From Karalla daura (taxonomy: Eukaryota > Chordata > Actinopteri > Chaetodontiformes > Leiognathidae), in the NCBI GenBank assembly GCA_029224185.1, contig CM055200.1, positions 10,246,670 to 10,310,669 on the forward strand: a DNA stretch of 64,000 nt, given 5' to 3'. A program made the position numbers and the translations under genes. The notes under the pieces were generated by a model, which saw nothing but the letters and a program-made list of their open reading frames with translations, made no database searches and was not told the DNA's origin. How positions within the stretch are numbered: position 1 is the stretch's first letter; each line of letters starts with the position of its first letter. Shown here in pieces: positions 24,472 to 38,380 of this stretch.

Positions 24472-24560
24472 ATGAACGTGTCGCCGCCAGACCGCAGGAA
24501 AAACATCCGAGAGCTGGCTCTGGAGATTGGCATCCGAGTGCTGCTTTTCGGAGTTTTTGT
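24472..24560 (+). CDS. plpp4: plpp4 coding exon 1 (start codon, N-terminus, first membrane helix)
   Basis: Encodes residues 1-29 plus two bases of codon 30. The donor GTAAGT follows at 24561, and reading through would hit a stop at once (TAA at 24562). ATG at 24472 is chosen because it is the first in-frame ATG before the conserved block RELALEIG; G at -3 gives a fair Kozak context. The upstream frame stays open to at least 24355, but I see no in-frame ATG between there and 24472. The human protein, as I recall it, begins with Met directly before the equivalent of RELA. Here that codon is ATC (Ile12), so this protein carries an 11-residue polar extension with Pro-Pro-Asp-Arg-Arg-Lys. From residue 14 onward the sequence is hydrophobic and begins helix 1. 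Confidence 0.9.
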
Positions 24561-27500
24561 GTAAGTAAAGCAGAAACTGTTCCCTGTCTGTTCGGATGCA
24601 CGCAGCGGGGCAGGCGTGCGTCTTGGCGCTGTAGCCGGGCGGACTTGCCGCGGTGTGGAGCCGGACGGACAGTTGTTAGTGGATGGAGCTGCGTTAACAG
24701 GTTGCAAAAAGCCAGGGAAAGCCAGCAATCGGAGAGGTTTTCATTGGCAAGTTTGCGCATACAAGGAGAGTCGTCAGTGTTCAGACTGTGGAGAAGGAGT
24801 AGAAGTGAAGGCAAGTTGTTCAAGGAAATGATCAGGCGTGACAGGTCTGCGCGTATGATCAGGACAATGACGTGCGGAGAAGTGGTTTGTGTTCACGACG
24901 TGGAAAGGAAAGAGAGGTGACACGGCAAGTGTGAAAAAGAGGCAGCCCGTCCATCACGGTGCAGTGGTGACACAGAGGCAGCTTCTCAAAGCTCTTCCTC
25001 TATGACGAGGAGGAAGAGGAGGCTGAGATGCAGGAGTCAGCTCAGCTGCACAAATCATGACACTTTGGAGGAAGGTTGCGTCTCACAGGCGCAGCCTTCA
25101 AAACTAACACAGATATGAATAATTAATTGTTTGTCTAGCCTGTAGGTATCCGAGTACCTTGTTTGCATCACCATTGTGTCATTTGTTGATTTTCTGCTTG
25201 ATCTGATCTCTGGAGGGAGGAGAAACGCCTCAGGTCCTGATTCCTGAAATGACTTTTTTCGCTTTCATTCCATCTGGGAGGTCAAAAAAAAAAAAAAAAT
25301 CAAAAAGCCAGCTCCTGAGATTGAAGCAGGAGCAGTAGCCTGTGAGCGTCATCATGAGTGTGTGTCCTTGGGCAGGGTGCTGTAAACTGTGAGGGTGCTG
25401 TTACTCTGACAGGATTATACAGCAGCTACTGTCCTGGTGGCAGAGCTGGATATGTGGAAACCAGAGAGAGGGATCAGTGAGACATGTCAGACAGGAGGAG
25501 CCTCCTGATGGAGCCCCCGCTGTGTGTGTGTGTGTGCGTGTGTGTGTGCACGTGTGTGCATGTGAACGTGTCTGTACTCAAGCATGTGTGTGTGGGTTAT
25601 TCTGTTATTCAGTGCTCGGGGACAGATGAAAATTTCATACAATATCATCATTAAGATCATTATCATATTTGTCCCCATCATTATCATCATGATTATCATC
25701 GTCATTATCACCATGATCATCATCCTTATCATCGTTGTCTTCGTGGCCATCATTATTGTCTCAACATTTTCACCATTATGACCATCTTCATCATCTGCAT
25801 GTCATCATCATCATCCTCATCATCAGTATCACCTTTGTTGTAATCCTCATCATCATCATCTCCATCACCACCACCATTGTCATCTTCATCCTGATCAAAG
25901 GTATCACCTTTATTGTAATCATCACGACATCTGCATCACCGTCACCATATTCATCCTCATCCTCCTCTTTACCTTTATCATAACCTCATCATCACCATCT
26001 ACATCACCATCATTGTCAACTTTGTCTTCATTCTCCTCCTCATCAGCCCCAGCATCATCATTAGCTGTTCCTCCGCTGCAGCCTCAGTCACAAAGTGGTT
26101 GATTGCCGTGATGAACTGAGTGTGTCTACCGCTCCCCTCTTCAACAGTGTTAAAAAGAAAAAAAACAAGCAAAGGCAAACAAACTGTGCCTGTAATGGGG
26201 CCTCTCCAGTAAACTGCATCTGCTTTGTTCTTACAGCCCAAGTGCTTTGAACCCACCAGAGCATAATCAGTTAATGTAGTCCCACAGCCAAGTTATCTCT
26301 CAAACTCTGTGTGCGTGTGTGTGTGTGTGTGTGGCCGTGCCCAAACACTAATATTATGTAGCACCAAGTCCTGTTACATGTGTAATATGCTTGGTTTTGG
26401 GGTGGTGGTGTTTTAGCATGATGTGATTGAATAACAAGGAGCCACACCAGCTTTACTCCATTATTTAGCAAATTGCACAACAGATAAATTACATTCTAGG
26501 AGACAGCCTTCATAGAAAGCAGACTGCCGTGTTTTATGCTTGAAATTTAGAGTCTTCATCTTTGATAGAAAAAGACGTTTCCATCACACAGCCGCTGTAA
26601 TGCCTCTCCTCGGGCGCAGCAGTTTTTTTGGACTGAACGAGCTTTTTGCCTGGCAGATCAGAGGGCGGCCGCCCTCTGGCTCCGTGGAGCAGCAGTTCCC
26701 TGTTCCTGTCTCACCTCCAAACCCGAGACGAAGGCAGGATAATTGGGGTCAAATGGACACTGTTGTTTTCTTTACTGAAGGTGAAAAGGCCAATTTTTCA
26801 CCGTCTCTTTCATTGTCAGCGGCTGGGCGTGCATGCGTTTTTATCTTGTGATGAAAATGGCAGCAGCGATCGTGAACGTGTTCACCAAGAGGATTCAGCA
26901 GACGCGCGTTTCCTTCCTTTATTGCCCTTTTTAATTCTCTCATTAGAATATAACTTTGTTGTTTTTTGTGCTTCGGCAGATCAGGACTACATTACAATCT
27001 GTGGAAGGAAATAAACAGATTTTCTCAGACGCTGTTGAAATTCCTTTGTGAATGTGAACATCTATCGAGATATATTGAAAATAAATGGATCAGTTAGTTC
27101 TGAGCCCATGATACAAAGCCATCAGAGAGTGTCTTTAGTCAGAGATCTGTAATGCAAATTCTGTCAGTCTTTCTCTGATATTTATTTGATATATACACAT
27201 ATCCAATTATGACCATAAAGACTGGTCTTATCACTGGAAACGACTTTGTTCCAGAGGTTTGCAGGCTCGTATCCGTGCTATTTGGCAGATTGTAAGCGAG
27301 GCGATGGTGCACTAACAGCTTTTTTTTTCTACTTCTACTGGCAACTCCACTGTGCAGCACATTTCTGCTCAGGTCCCTCCCTATTGTACATCTTGAAGCA
27401 GCCACAGCACATATCTTTTAGAGAAGACTGCATTTCAGCTGCAGCTGCTTGTGTCATTTCCTCTGCATCCTGAGCACATTTCCCTCTGTTTCCATTGAAA

Positions 27501-30500
27501 CCTTTGTCGCTGCGGCTGGCTGTGATACTGGTGTTAACAGGAGATCTGCTATTTCTCACCTCCTTATCAGCATTTGACTTGTTGTTTTTTTCAAACCCCT
27601 GGATCTCTTTTTATCTTTTCCATGACTGATAAAGTTCTGCAGTATCTTTAACTTGCAACTTTTCTCAGTATCCAGCAAATCATTACAGCTTCTGGACCTG
27701 ACCCCGAATGCCCGACTGTATCCTACCAGGCAACATAGAAGGTCCTGTAAATTCCTTATCATGTGGGTGATTTCAGTTTATTTATTTTACACCGAGGAGT
27801 CTTGAATTCCCAGCATTACTCAAACTGAACTCAGCGCCTTGTCATACCTGGCCCTCCTTTGAGGGTATATTACTCTGCTCTAGCCCTCGGGAGGAGCACT
27901 GACCTAAGTGTGTGGTGTTTTGTTGACCCCGTGCCATTAGACTGGTAATGCAGTTATCGTAGCTGGGCGAGCACCGCGGGGAGTCACGCATCTCTAGAGT
28001 TTGAGGCAAAAGGTTCAATCTAAATGGAAATTGATCTCTGACGTCTGAGAGTGGAAAAAACAAATGCTGAATTGGAAGGAGCTCAAATCTTTCTTTCTCT
28101 CCTGCTCACGCTTGCCGCTCAACACAGAAAGAAACGGCAGATAGATGGGTGCTGCCTCGCTTTCCTTCCCAAACAAGCGGCGAGGGCTTAGACAAATTCA
28201 GAGGAGTCATTTCTTCCATGAGTGGTTGTCTGGTTAAGCCCATGTCCACAGTCACTCAGCACAAGCTCAGTCCCTGTTAACTTGTTCCACTGCTCATAGC
28301 TGAGCAGTTGAATGAACAGGTAAATAACGAGCGACTGAACTGTCAGAATTCACAAGGCAAAGTCGGAAAGATGCAGGGACAAAACAAGTAAGAGAGAGAG
28401 GGGTGCAAGATAAGATGGAGGGCACAGGGTCAAGAAGATTGAGATTCTTTGGAGATGTGACCGATTACGGCCCGAGGCACATCTAATAGAGAGGCTCGCT
28501 GCCATCTAAAGACTCTGCGATGTAGCCAAGTTTCACAGGCTAATATACCTAGCCAAACAGAGAGGGTTTTTTTGTGCCACGGGGAGCCATTTGTGTTCAA
28601 GGTGAAATTACTCCCGTGCTTTGTTTTGTTCGGGGAATCTTGTTTATTACAGATTTTACACCAAAGCACATCAGAGTAGCCCATATGAGATGAGGTAAAC
28701 ATTCTGCGGCACTGATACGATCTTGGAGTTTTGAGGATCACGTTATTGCTGTTTGTCGGGATGACGTCAGCGGCGTGTGCAGTGAAACATCGGCCCTTGC
28801 TGAAGTCATCTTTGAAAACAGCGTGTATCATCCTCTCTGCTCACAGCCAGGCTTAGGAGCAGCCCTGGGACGCAGCCCAGAGCCTTGGCAGGTCTCAGAA
28901 AGCCTTGTGAGATCGGGAAGAGCAGAATGTCAGGCCTTGGACCGTTTAAGAATAAGCGGATTGTTTAGCTTGCATGTTAAGGATGTGGGCTTCAGCCCTT
29001 GCTTTTAGGAGAAAATCTCTTTGTGGAGGATTTGCTGCAGCATGATCAGAGCATCATTATCACTGAGCACTCGATGTAAACACATAAAGTATTTTTAATC
29101 TAGGCAGACGTTGTGGTTGTTTTGGTTATTGGATTAATGGTGGGAATGCTCAAGAAACCATTGTTGCTGTGCAGGTTTGAGGAAAAACTCACCAGAGGAG
29201 CCATTGACGTGAAAACAAAAAGAAGAAAGAAAAAGGTGATCCGAAGTTTCTAAGATACACGTTCAATAACTATCTTGAGGCAAAATGCATATTATTAATG
29301 TAATGAAAAATAAACTCTGGTATGCTGAAAAATTCTCGCTTTGAACCATTTTTTGTTGATAAGGAAAACCGGAGTTAAAATATTAATCAGAAAATGCATA
29401 AATATTTGAATAAGGATGTAGATATTTTTACAGCCACAGGTTGTAAGTGCCTGCCTGCCAATGCATTGTTTAATATTAAATGTTTAATATTAATACAATT
29501 TCAGGGTTTCTCTCCATGCTGCAGAACTGGAGCTTTCAGCTCTTTGTTTTACTTTGCCGGTCTATACGGTTCAGCCCAAATGGCTCTTCCCATGGGCAAA
29601 GTCTCCCCATAAACAAGCTCACTCAGGCTGATTTTATAACCGCAGCCGAGTGGCTAATGCTGAGCTGAGGCAGAAGACCCGCTGATAAAGAAAGTCCAGC
29701 ATCGAAAGCTTTTAGAAGAAGGCATTTTTCTCCTTTTCCTTTTTTTGTTGTCAAAAATCACCTTTTCAAGATTGTGACACATCTGTAGGTAGAGTAATCA
29801 GCTGTCGCGTCTGCCTTTCACTGCCCACGTCATTATTATCATGTACGCTCACTGCATTTCTTAATTCTGCCGCTGACTCACAGGTCATTCAATCCGTAAC
29901 CCTCATTATCTCGGAGAAGAAGGAGAAAAAAATGACATTGCAGGCTTGACAAGCAGCTGTGGCTGGAGGGACAGGGGAAACACTTCACACTTGATGCTGC
30001 TGACACAAATTGACCAGAGACATGGGGGAACCAGGCACCAGAAAGAGTGCGGCCTGCAGGAGATTTAATTTGCTGATCTTTGTGTGAAACAGCATGGAGA
30101 GAACACCCATTGTTGGACTTGATTATGTAAAATCACCCTGATTAATCACTTCATTCTTGAAGGGGTAACATTTCCAAAAGCGGCTGCGCGTTCAGGGACA
30201 TCCAATTAAGACAAACAGGAGGAGGATAATTTGACGAGCACAGATGAAAGCATGGGAGGAAAATACGAGATAAGACACAATGTCTGTGGTATGATGTGTT
30301 TAAAAGGATTTGCATGGCGTTTGCCAAATTTGATGAGAGACAGTGTGGGGAAGATGGATGACGGATGGATGGAAAATTGGGCAAACAGACAAGGCTTAGG
30401 CAGACAGAGGAGGATTTATGTGAATGAAAGGTTGGGCAGAGGATGGACAGAAGGGGGGGGGTACTCGTGTTTAACTGGAGGAAAGAGGAGAGAGAGGATA

Positions 30501-32811
30501 ACGAAGCGCTGATCAGCAAACTCTGAGACTCTAACTGCTGAAATAACTGTGATTCCAGTGAGAGCACAGACAGCCGACTATCACTGAGGGACCAGGAATT
30601 CCCTGACAGCTACTCCCATCACTGCTCCAGCTCTGTAAGCCACTCTGGCATTTCATTCGCCACAATCTCTTGATCAGCTCATTATGCCCGCTGTCCCCGC
30701 TGTCATCTGCCCAACCTCATCTCTTTATCCCACCATGAGAATCAGATCCCCCGGTGTCTCGCCGCGTCTCCTTTTCGCCATTTCGTCTTAAAGAAATATA
30801 CCGTGTGTTTTTTTTTGCAGGGATTGCCCTGTGGGTCAACCGATCCATTAGATGATGAAAAATCACCCCAGACACAGAAAAGAGAGAATGGGAGAAAGAG
30901 AAAGAAGAAGTATTGAAGTATTGCACCAACAACCAGCGACTGGGTGGACTGCTATGAATATTTTATACCCTGTGTTCTGATTTAAATGTGAAAACAAACA
31001 AACGGGTACAATTTTCGATCGCTCCAGGATTTGGTCTTTGTTATGGCCTTCCACCAGTTTTTGTGTGAATGCAATTGATCTATCCAACATCGATGAAAAC
31101 AGAAGTGCTTTAGACATTTGAGCTGAATGTGCAGCTGTGTGACGAATGGCCGATAAATGAGTGAAAGAATGGTGAAATTTATCCAGTTTGGTTTTCCCTC
31201 CTACTAGGACCCGCACTTTAGTCAGCGACTAAATGGTTCTCGATTCTCCTATCCATTTTTTATTTTTTTTTATTTTGCTGTCGCTGTGGGGAGCTGTCAG
31301 GTCATCCATCTTCAGGCAGCACCATTGCTTTCAGCTTGTTCGGTGCACAAAGTTAATCTAAATGTAGTGACACGTCGCCCTGCCAATAAATCTTTCAGAA
31401 ACTTTGGAGGCTCAGCTTTGTTGAACGAGTTGGACAAAAGAAACATTTTAATAAATAACACAGCACAGGGGCCACTGTAGCAGATATCACTATGCAAATG
31501 TGGTAACATTCCTATTATTCTGTTATTTATGCTGCTGCAAATAATTCCAGTTGAAAGTCTCTGATAAGATTTAGGTTGAATTAACCACACCAATCCAAAA
31601 CTGCTGTAGCGCAGCCTGATTTGTGGTGTCCTTGTCTCAGATGAAACTGCTAGTTTAACTTAGTTGCACTAAATAACCGGGCTACCAAGGGTAAAGAAAC
31701 ACAACATAAAATGTTTGCTCTGTTGACAGATTCAGGTCAACTTGATGTTAATCACAGTCGACCCTTCTTTTGCATAATTTTGCTTTTGAGAGTTCATTAC
31801 ATCATATCTGTTTTCTTTTTTTGTTTTTTTCTGCTCTTACATCTAGTCTACACTGGTATCAGAGAGAGTTTTGGGAGGAATCACAACACACTTTCCCTCC
31901 ACCGCGGCATAGTCATCAGTGACATGTATTTAAAAACTTGTAGACGTAGTAATTTATTCATGTGCTGCAGAGTTACTGTTGCCTCATCTCAAATGGCTCT
32001 TGATTCTCAGCCCACCCCGAAAGCTCTGATGAAGTAAAATTAAGAAAATTAATCAGACCCCGGCGTGTTTACGGCAGCCATTCAATCAAACACCCGGTCA
32101 GTACAACTTGTGCTCCCGCTGGTGGGCATTTCATAAACAGCATATTCAGCTGGAAATTAATGGGCTGGAATTGGCTTAACCTTGCAAAATGGCATCAAGT
32201 GTTTTGGCTAGGTTTAATCCTTCATCAGGATCCCATAGAGTTCACAAACCATTGTCTTCCGACCCGCCATACACAAGTAGAAATGTTTAAAAAAGGAACA
32301 CAAGTATTACCTATTACAGAGAAACAAAGAGTTTTTATGGCCTGTGCTGCACTCAGTTAGCCTGGAAATGTGCTAGTTTAACGGCTGAGATAGCTGAACT
32401 GTGGCCGTGGCTCAGGCTGAGCAGCAGACCTCGGGAGGTGCGCATGTGGCACTTTGTCAGAGGCGAGAGAAAGATCCCCGCTCTTCTTTACACTTCCTCC
32501 CACCGTCATGTTTCTATTCTCATACGCTCCCTGTCGCTCTCACCTTCTCTCGCCGCCACTTCCCTGCAGAACCCCCTTCCCAGGTATTTCCTTAGATCTG
32601 CTCCATTACTGTCATTTCCAGCCTCATATTCTTATCTGTACAAAGACAGATGAGGGGCTGAGGAGATGAAAGAACCCACACACACACACACACACACACT
32701 CACACACTCACTCCCAGTCATACTCTGTACTATTCGAGCACCAGTCCTCTGTCCCAAATCTCAAAAAAATAACAAGAAAGCCTCTCCTTCTAGAGAAGCT
32801 TTTATCACATC

Positions 32812-32851
<40 letters not shown>

Positions 32852-33433
32852 CCAGGCCCCTGGGTTTTTCTGTCAGACCAGTCTCGTTGCTCGATGACTC
32901 CTCCGTGGCTCCTTCAAACATTGCACTGCAGAGTGATTGCTCACTTTCTGCCCCAGCTAGTTCCAATCACACACACACACACACACACACACGGCATCTA
33001 GTCGAGGGAGAGAATTAGGGAGAAACACGTCTGACAACTTTTATCACTTGCTGCAAACATAAATAATAAATAATATTGTCAAGGAGAGTGCAAGTTTTTG
33101 ATTAAACGCACATCAGTTTTAGAAGAGGGAGAGCATTATTGGAAAAGATGAAGTTATTCCTCGCAGCGTTATATTTCCACCCACCAGTTGCCATACAGGC
33201 TGACATTAATCAAATAGTGAAAATGTTTATTAAGATGGTTTCATTGGAGGAGAAGCACAGAATGAAAAGCATGTGCGCTTAAAGGTTGGAGGGGCATGAT
33301 GTTTCCATTTAAAATTGATTTGCTGATGAAACTCAGTCATGTCAGGTTTACAGTACCTATCGTCCAACCACACATTTTCTTGTCCGTTTTGCACCCAGTG
33401 GTTTCACTAAGGGTGCTGCTGCCTGTCTCCAGT

Positions 33434-33483
<50 letters not shown>

Positions 33484-36400
33484 CACTGTCACACTCACAT
33501 CTACGGCCACTAGATGTGAGAATCTCCATTCTACCTTAATGCATGTTTTTGTACTAGGGGAGGAAACCAGAGTGTTTAATCCTGTAAATGCAAACAGTTT
33601 AAAACACTCAACTCTAGTTATTTAATTAACTTCAAAACAAGTTCACAAACAAGCATTTTTCTTGAGGTCAATCAAGATTGAATAACCATTAACTCTGACT
33701 AGCTTCAGCTTGAACAGCTTCATCTGCTCTGAAAGTCTGTGGAGTTTTCTCTCTCAAGTGCTGTGATCCATCATTAGTGCTGTCACCAAAGTCAGCATTT
33801 AGGACAAAGTTGTGCTAAATAGCTCCGATGTGACCAACAGCATGCCTGACCAGTCAAGCCTTATGAGATTATTTGTGCAATTATATTATGTTGACCAGCC
33901 AAAGACAGCCTTGTCATCCTTATCATGACTTCTCATAAACACACAACCTGTTCAGACAGAGTATCTGAAGCCCTGTGGGGATGCACACAGCCATTATAAA
34001 TAGGGTTTATCTCCTGCCTTCACCCTATTTACACTGTAGTTAGGAACCGGCAGACCTGTTGTGTATGGGGGTTCAGATTGCCAGATTCTCAGTCTCTATG
34101 TGTATTTAAGGTATTAGTGTTTCAGGTTCAGAGTACCTCCGAGTTGTGACTTGGAGAAGGGCAGATTTAGAACAATCGTCGAGGAAAACTGTGAAAAATC
34201 AGTTTTTTTAGTTTTGTTACAAAAGTGGGCTTCCCTCCTGTGGTTTAAGAACACTGGCGTGCTGTCACCTTGGCGCCATCAGCCTTTCCCGCAGTCTCTC
34301 CCACGCTCCCCGGGGAAGACGCCCTCGTGCCCCAAAACTCCTCATTTGAACCCATTTACCCATCAGTCTCTTCTAGCAAGTGTCTATTGCCTGTTTGTCA
34401 TTTAATTCCCTGCAGCCGAACAGACAAATCCCTTTAGGCTTCCTAGACAGCACTCCACTCCTTTTTTCAAGGAAAATTAGAAAAAAAAAGGAAGATGACG
34501 AATGATGAATTTGTGAACAGGAAAAAAAAAAAATCTGAACGGTACCAAACCTAATCCCGTGGAAGATTGGTGGGCAGCAAACAAAGCAATAACCAGGAAG
34601 AGGAATCAAATGGACTCAAGCAGATGCCATGAAATTTGAAATGCCTGCGGCAAAGACACTGAGTGTCACAGTGAGAGAGCATTCGCTATATATACTTCAT
34701 AGATCAGCAGATGTTTCACGAGCAATTATAAACCCATGACAGTTTTCATCACTCTGTGTGTGTGTGTGTGTGTTTGTGCATTTCTTCACGTCTTAAAGAG
34801 GCCCTGCCTGCATACAGTGGCTGCCCGGCAGAGCGCGTGGATGTTTGCTGGCTGCTGTTAGTGAACCTTGGCTTCTGCTGCTAATGAGTCCGTGGGTATG
34901 GCCGGGGGCGGTGGTGGGAGCGCTCGCCCTTCGTTTAAATGAACAAAGAGCCTCTGAAATCTCTCTCTCTCCGCGCCGCTGTCGACTTTGACATTTGCCA
35001 GGGTGAACAGCGAGCATGACAACGCTGATAAATGTCGGCCGCGTGTCCCAGTCCCATATCTGTGGCCAGCCTCACACACGATCCAAGTGATGGGGGGAGG
35101 TATTCTCCCCACCTCTCCTCTCTCTCTCTCTGTTCCCCCTCCCTCTGTCTTTTTCTTATCTCCGAGCTAGATTACTCTCTAACTTAATAAACTCGGCACG
35201 CAAGCAAATCACACATTGCCGTCCACGTGTCCTTACGCACACACCTTCAGCTGAGGGTTGAAACAGTGGGAGCTTGTTTTGAGCTGCAAAACAAAAAAAA
35301 AAGAAGAAAAAAGCTGCTTTCTTAACCTCTGCAGTGACCATAGGTGTCAGTTATTCAGCCTCCAGAATCCATTAGCTGTGCCTGAGCAGGCTTGCTTATA
35401 TTTGTTTTTTTTTTTTTTTTTGACAATCATCCTCTTCAAAGCTGGGAATGTCATGGAGCTCGGGGTTGACCTTTTGCACTGTAGATGAAAATTATTTCAA
35501 GGTTAGCTGATAAACGCTCCATTCCCGGGCGTATTCATATTCATCCCCCGGTGCGTGGTTTAACTGAAGGACCGTCACACGGCACTTGTGTGGAGGCTGC
35601 TTGAATAAACTGTAGTTGTGCAGGGGGCGTAAATGGTTTAATTTCATACCAGCTGCTGAGGGCTTTTCTATTAAATCAGTGAAACTTTGGCTGCGATGCG
35701 TCTGTTATCTGTCTGCATCTTAAAGTCATTTACTTTTCTAAACATGCTCTTATTCAGAAATGATTGAATTAAGGATATTTCTGCATAGGCTCAGCTAACA
35801 CGCTTCATTTGCACATCATTGCGTTTTGTTTTTCTTTCATTTAAGGGTTCGGAAGTTCTTCTTTCTTCACTTAAGTCTAAAAACAACTCAAATTTTCACG
35901 CTCTCTCACACACGCATATGTTTACAGCTTTCTGTTATTTCACATAGATAGAGAAACCATCATCACTATAAATTAACCACTTGCTTACTTTGGCTAAGAA
36001 GACACTGTGTTTATAACAGTATAACATACTTTGACACGGAACGAGCAGACACAGCGGGTCATGGCGGCTTCAAAACACAGGTGCAAAAAGTGAAATTACT
36101 TAAATCGAGATTTTCGCTCCATTTAGCTGCTTCAGTTTAACAGTCCTGGGGGTTTGCATGCCAGCTCAGCGTTTGCTGTCACGACTTGAATCCAGGCTGT
36201 GCCTGACACTGATCCTGATGTCAACACCTGCGATTTTGCTGCCGTGACAAATCAAACTGTGTGCAGAGAGAAGGGCTCAGGCTCTAAGACAGCCGTGGAG
36301 GTGAGGTGAGGTGTGTGTGTGTGTGTCATTCCCTGTGACCTGAAGTTCCACCTTTCTTCTCTTCTTCTCACCCTGTTCGGTTGTTAGCTCATTTGTGTAA

Positions 36401-38348
36401 CTGAATTGTATTCTCACATACTGTAAACGTCAAATTGTCCTGAAAAAAATCATAATCACATTGCTGTGCCCACTTAATCAATGAACTGACTAATAAAACA
36501 ATCGAAAACTATTTTTAAACTATTTACATTTTATTTGATAGGTGCCATTCTAACACTCAAGGACACCTAACAAAAGTGCAGGTTAGACAAAAAAATAAAT
36601 GAAATCATAAGAGTATGCAACATCAAAACAAGTGAGTCACTGAGCAAATGAGTCATTCATAGAGAAAAGGCAATCTGAAACAGGTCAGCTTTGAGTGTGG
36701 ACTTAACTTGTAAGAGTGGCTTTATGTTCCTTAAGATGGGTGGTAGGGAGTTCCAGAGCTCACAGAGAAGTATTCAAAGAAAAAGTGTTGAGAATGATTT
36801 TAAGGAAAATTCTCTGATCTCAGTTGTTAGATGTGAATATTTTCTGGTTTAGAAAATTGACTGTGGTTGAGGTGAGAAGACATCATCTTTGCTTTTGTGA
36901 AACAAGCATAAACTTTTTTTCATTTTCTCCGGTTTCACATTGATTTCTAAGCCAAACAACTGATTGATCAGTCAAGGAAGTAATGGATAGATTATTGGCT
37001 ATATACCCAAGCTGAACCTTGACCAAGACTGGGTGTTATAATCTTTGCTTAGCAAGACAGTAACCATCTTGAGACAACCTGGTTTAATACGCGCCCAACA
37101 GCAACTGCAAAGTTCAAATAGAGTGTTTTCCACAACTGTCTCTTTAATACTTTAACAAACATACTTTATGTGGATTCGTGAAGTTTGGAGCTGTGCATAT
37201 ACAGTATGTTTCTGAGCTTTGGGTGAAGTGCAGAGTTTCTAAGTGAAGTGCAAAGTTGTTGTCAAGCCCAGACTGTTCTCAACACCCACAGACGAGCACG
37301 TTATCGATTGTCTGGCAAAACCCTTATTACTCATTGCGTTTATGCAGGGATTTAAGTGTGACTAAAGTCAGGGTCTTGAAATTGAAGTGCTACACTGCAG
37401 AATAACTCAGTGACAGTAACCTATAGTGGAGGAGCACTGTGTCCTCCATGCAGTGTAAGACACAAGCAGGGATGAGGACTCACGATGACTCCAGAAGTCG
37501 CTGCATTTACTCGGCGGGCTTAATGAATATAGGCTGTGGACCTGTGGAGCATTTGCAAAGCCTGCTGGCAAATCATTTGTGCCTGGCAGCCTGCCGCCTC
37601 TCTTTCCTTTCCTGCTGTGGGATTTATCCGTGCAGACCCCCACCTCCGGCGCCACCATGCTTACTTGGTTCCAGAATCCCTCTGTGTCTCGGCGGCCGTG
37701 TCCTGCCTGCTCCAGGCCGCTGCTTTTCCTAATGCCGCTCTCAGATTTGAGCCTCTGACCTTTCTCCAAGCGTCTCTGCGGCGTTTATCGGCAACAGACA
37801 CCTGTTGTCTGACCGGGGCGACCCCCTCTAATTATACCGGGTCCCCGTTAACGCAATTTCTTGAATTATCTGGTGTGAATGGGCAATTAAAATTAATAGA
37901 ATCACTCTGGTTTCCCCTCCCCCCGCTTCCTCCTCCGCTGGGGTTGTGCGTGACAAGAAAAGGATAGTGTTGTCTTTCTCTCGCCCCACCACCCTTTAGC
38001 CGACTTGAGAAGGCCCACAGGTCTCCAGGGAAGCCGGAGTGTCACTCAGCATCCATCCCTCTCTGCTGCTCTCTCTGGCCTGCCTGTCACAGCACCGGTG
38101 CTGTGCATTCCCGACACGTTCGGTCAAGGCCCTGACTGTAAGCACTAACACGAACAGAGACGGAGAGAGTGAGACAGGCCCTGACATTTATTGCGCTCTC
38201 AGAATACTGACTCACACAAGAAGGGAGAGCATCGTACCAAGCATCTAGGAAAATACATTAGCTATGTTTTGTTCTTGAGCCTCATGAGTGTTAATCACTG
38301 TCTAGGTTGACTGGAGACTCTACATTTCCCCGTAAGTGTGGGAATTAA

Positions 38349-38380
<32 letters not shown>

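Noticed and set aside
25487..25983. Ile/Met/Ser-rich open frames on both strands
   Set aside because: Products of the ATC trinucleotide repeat.
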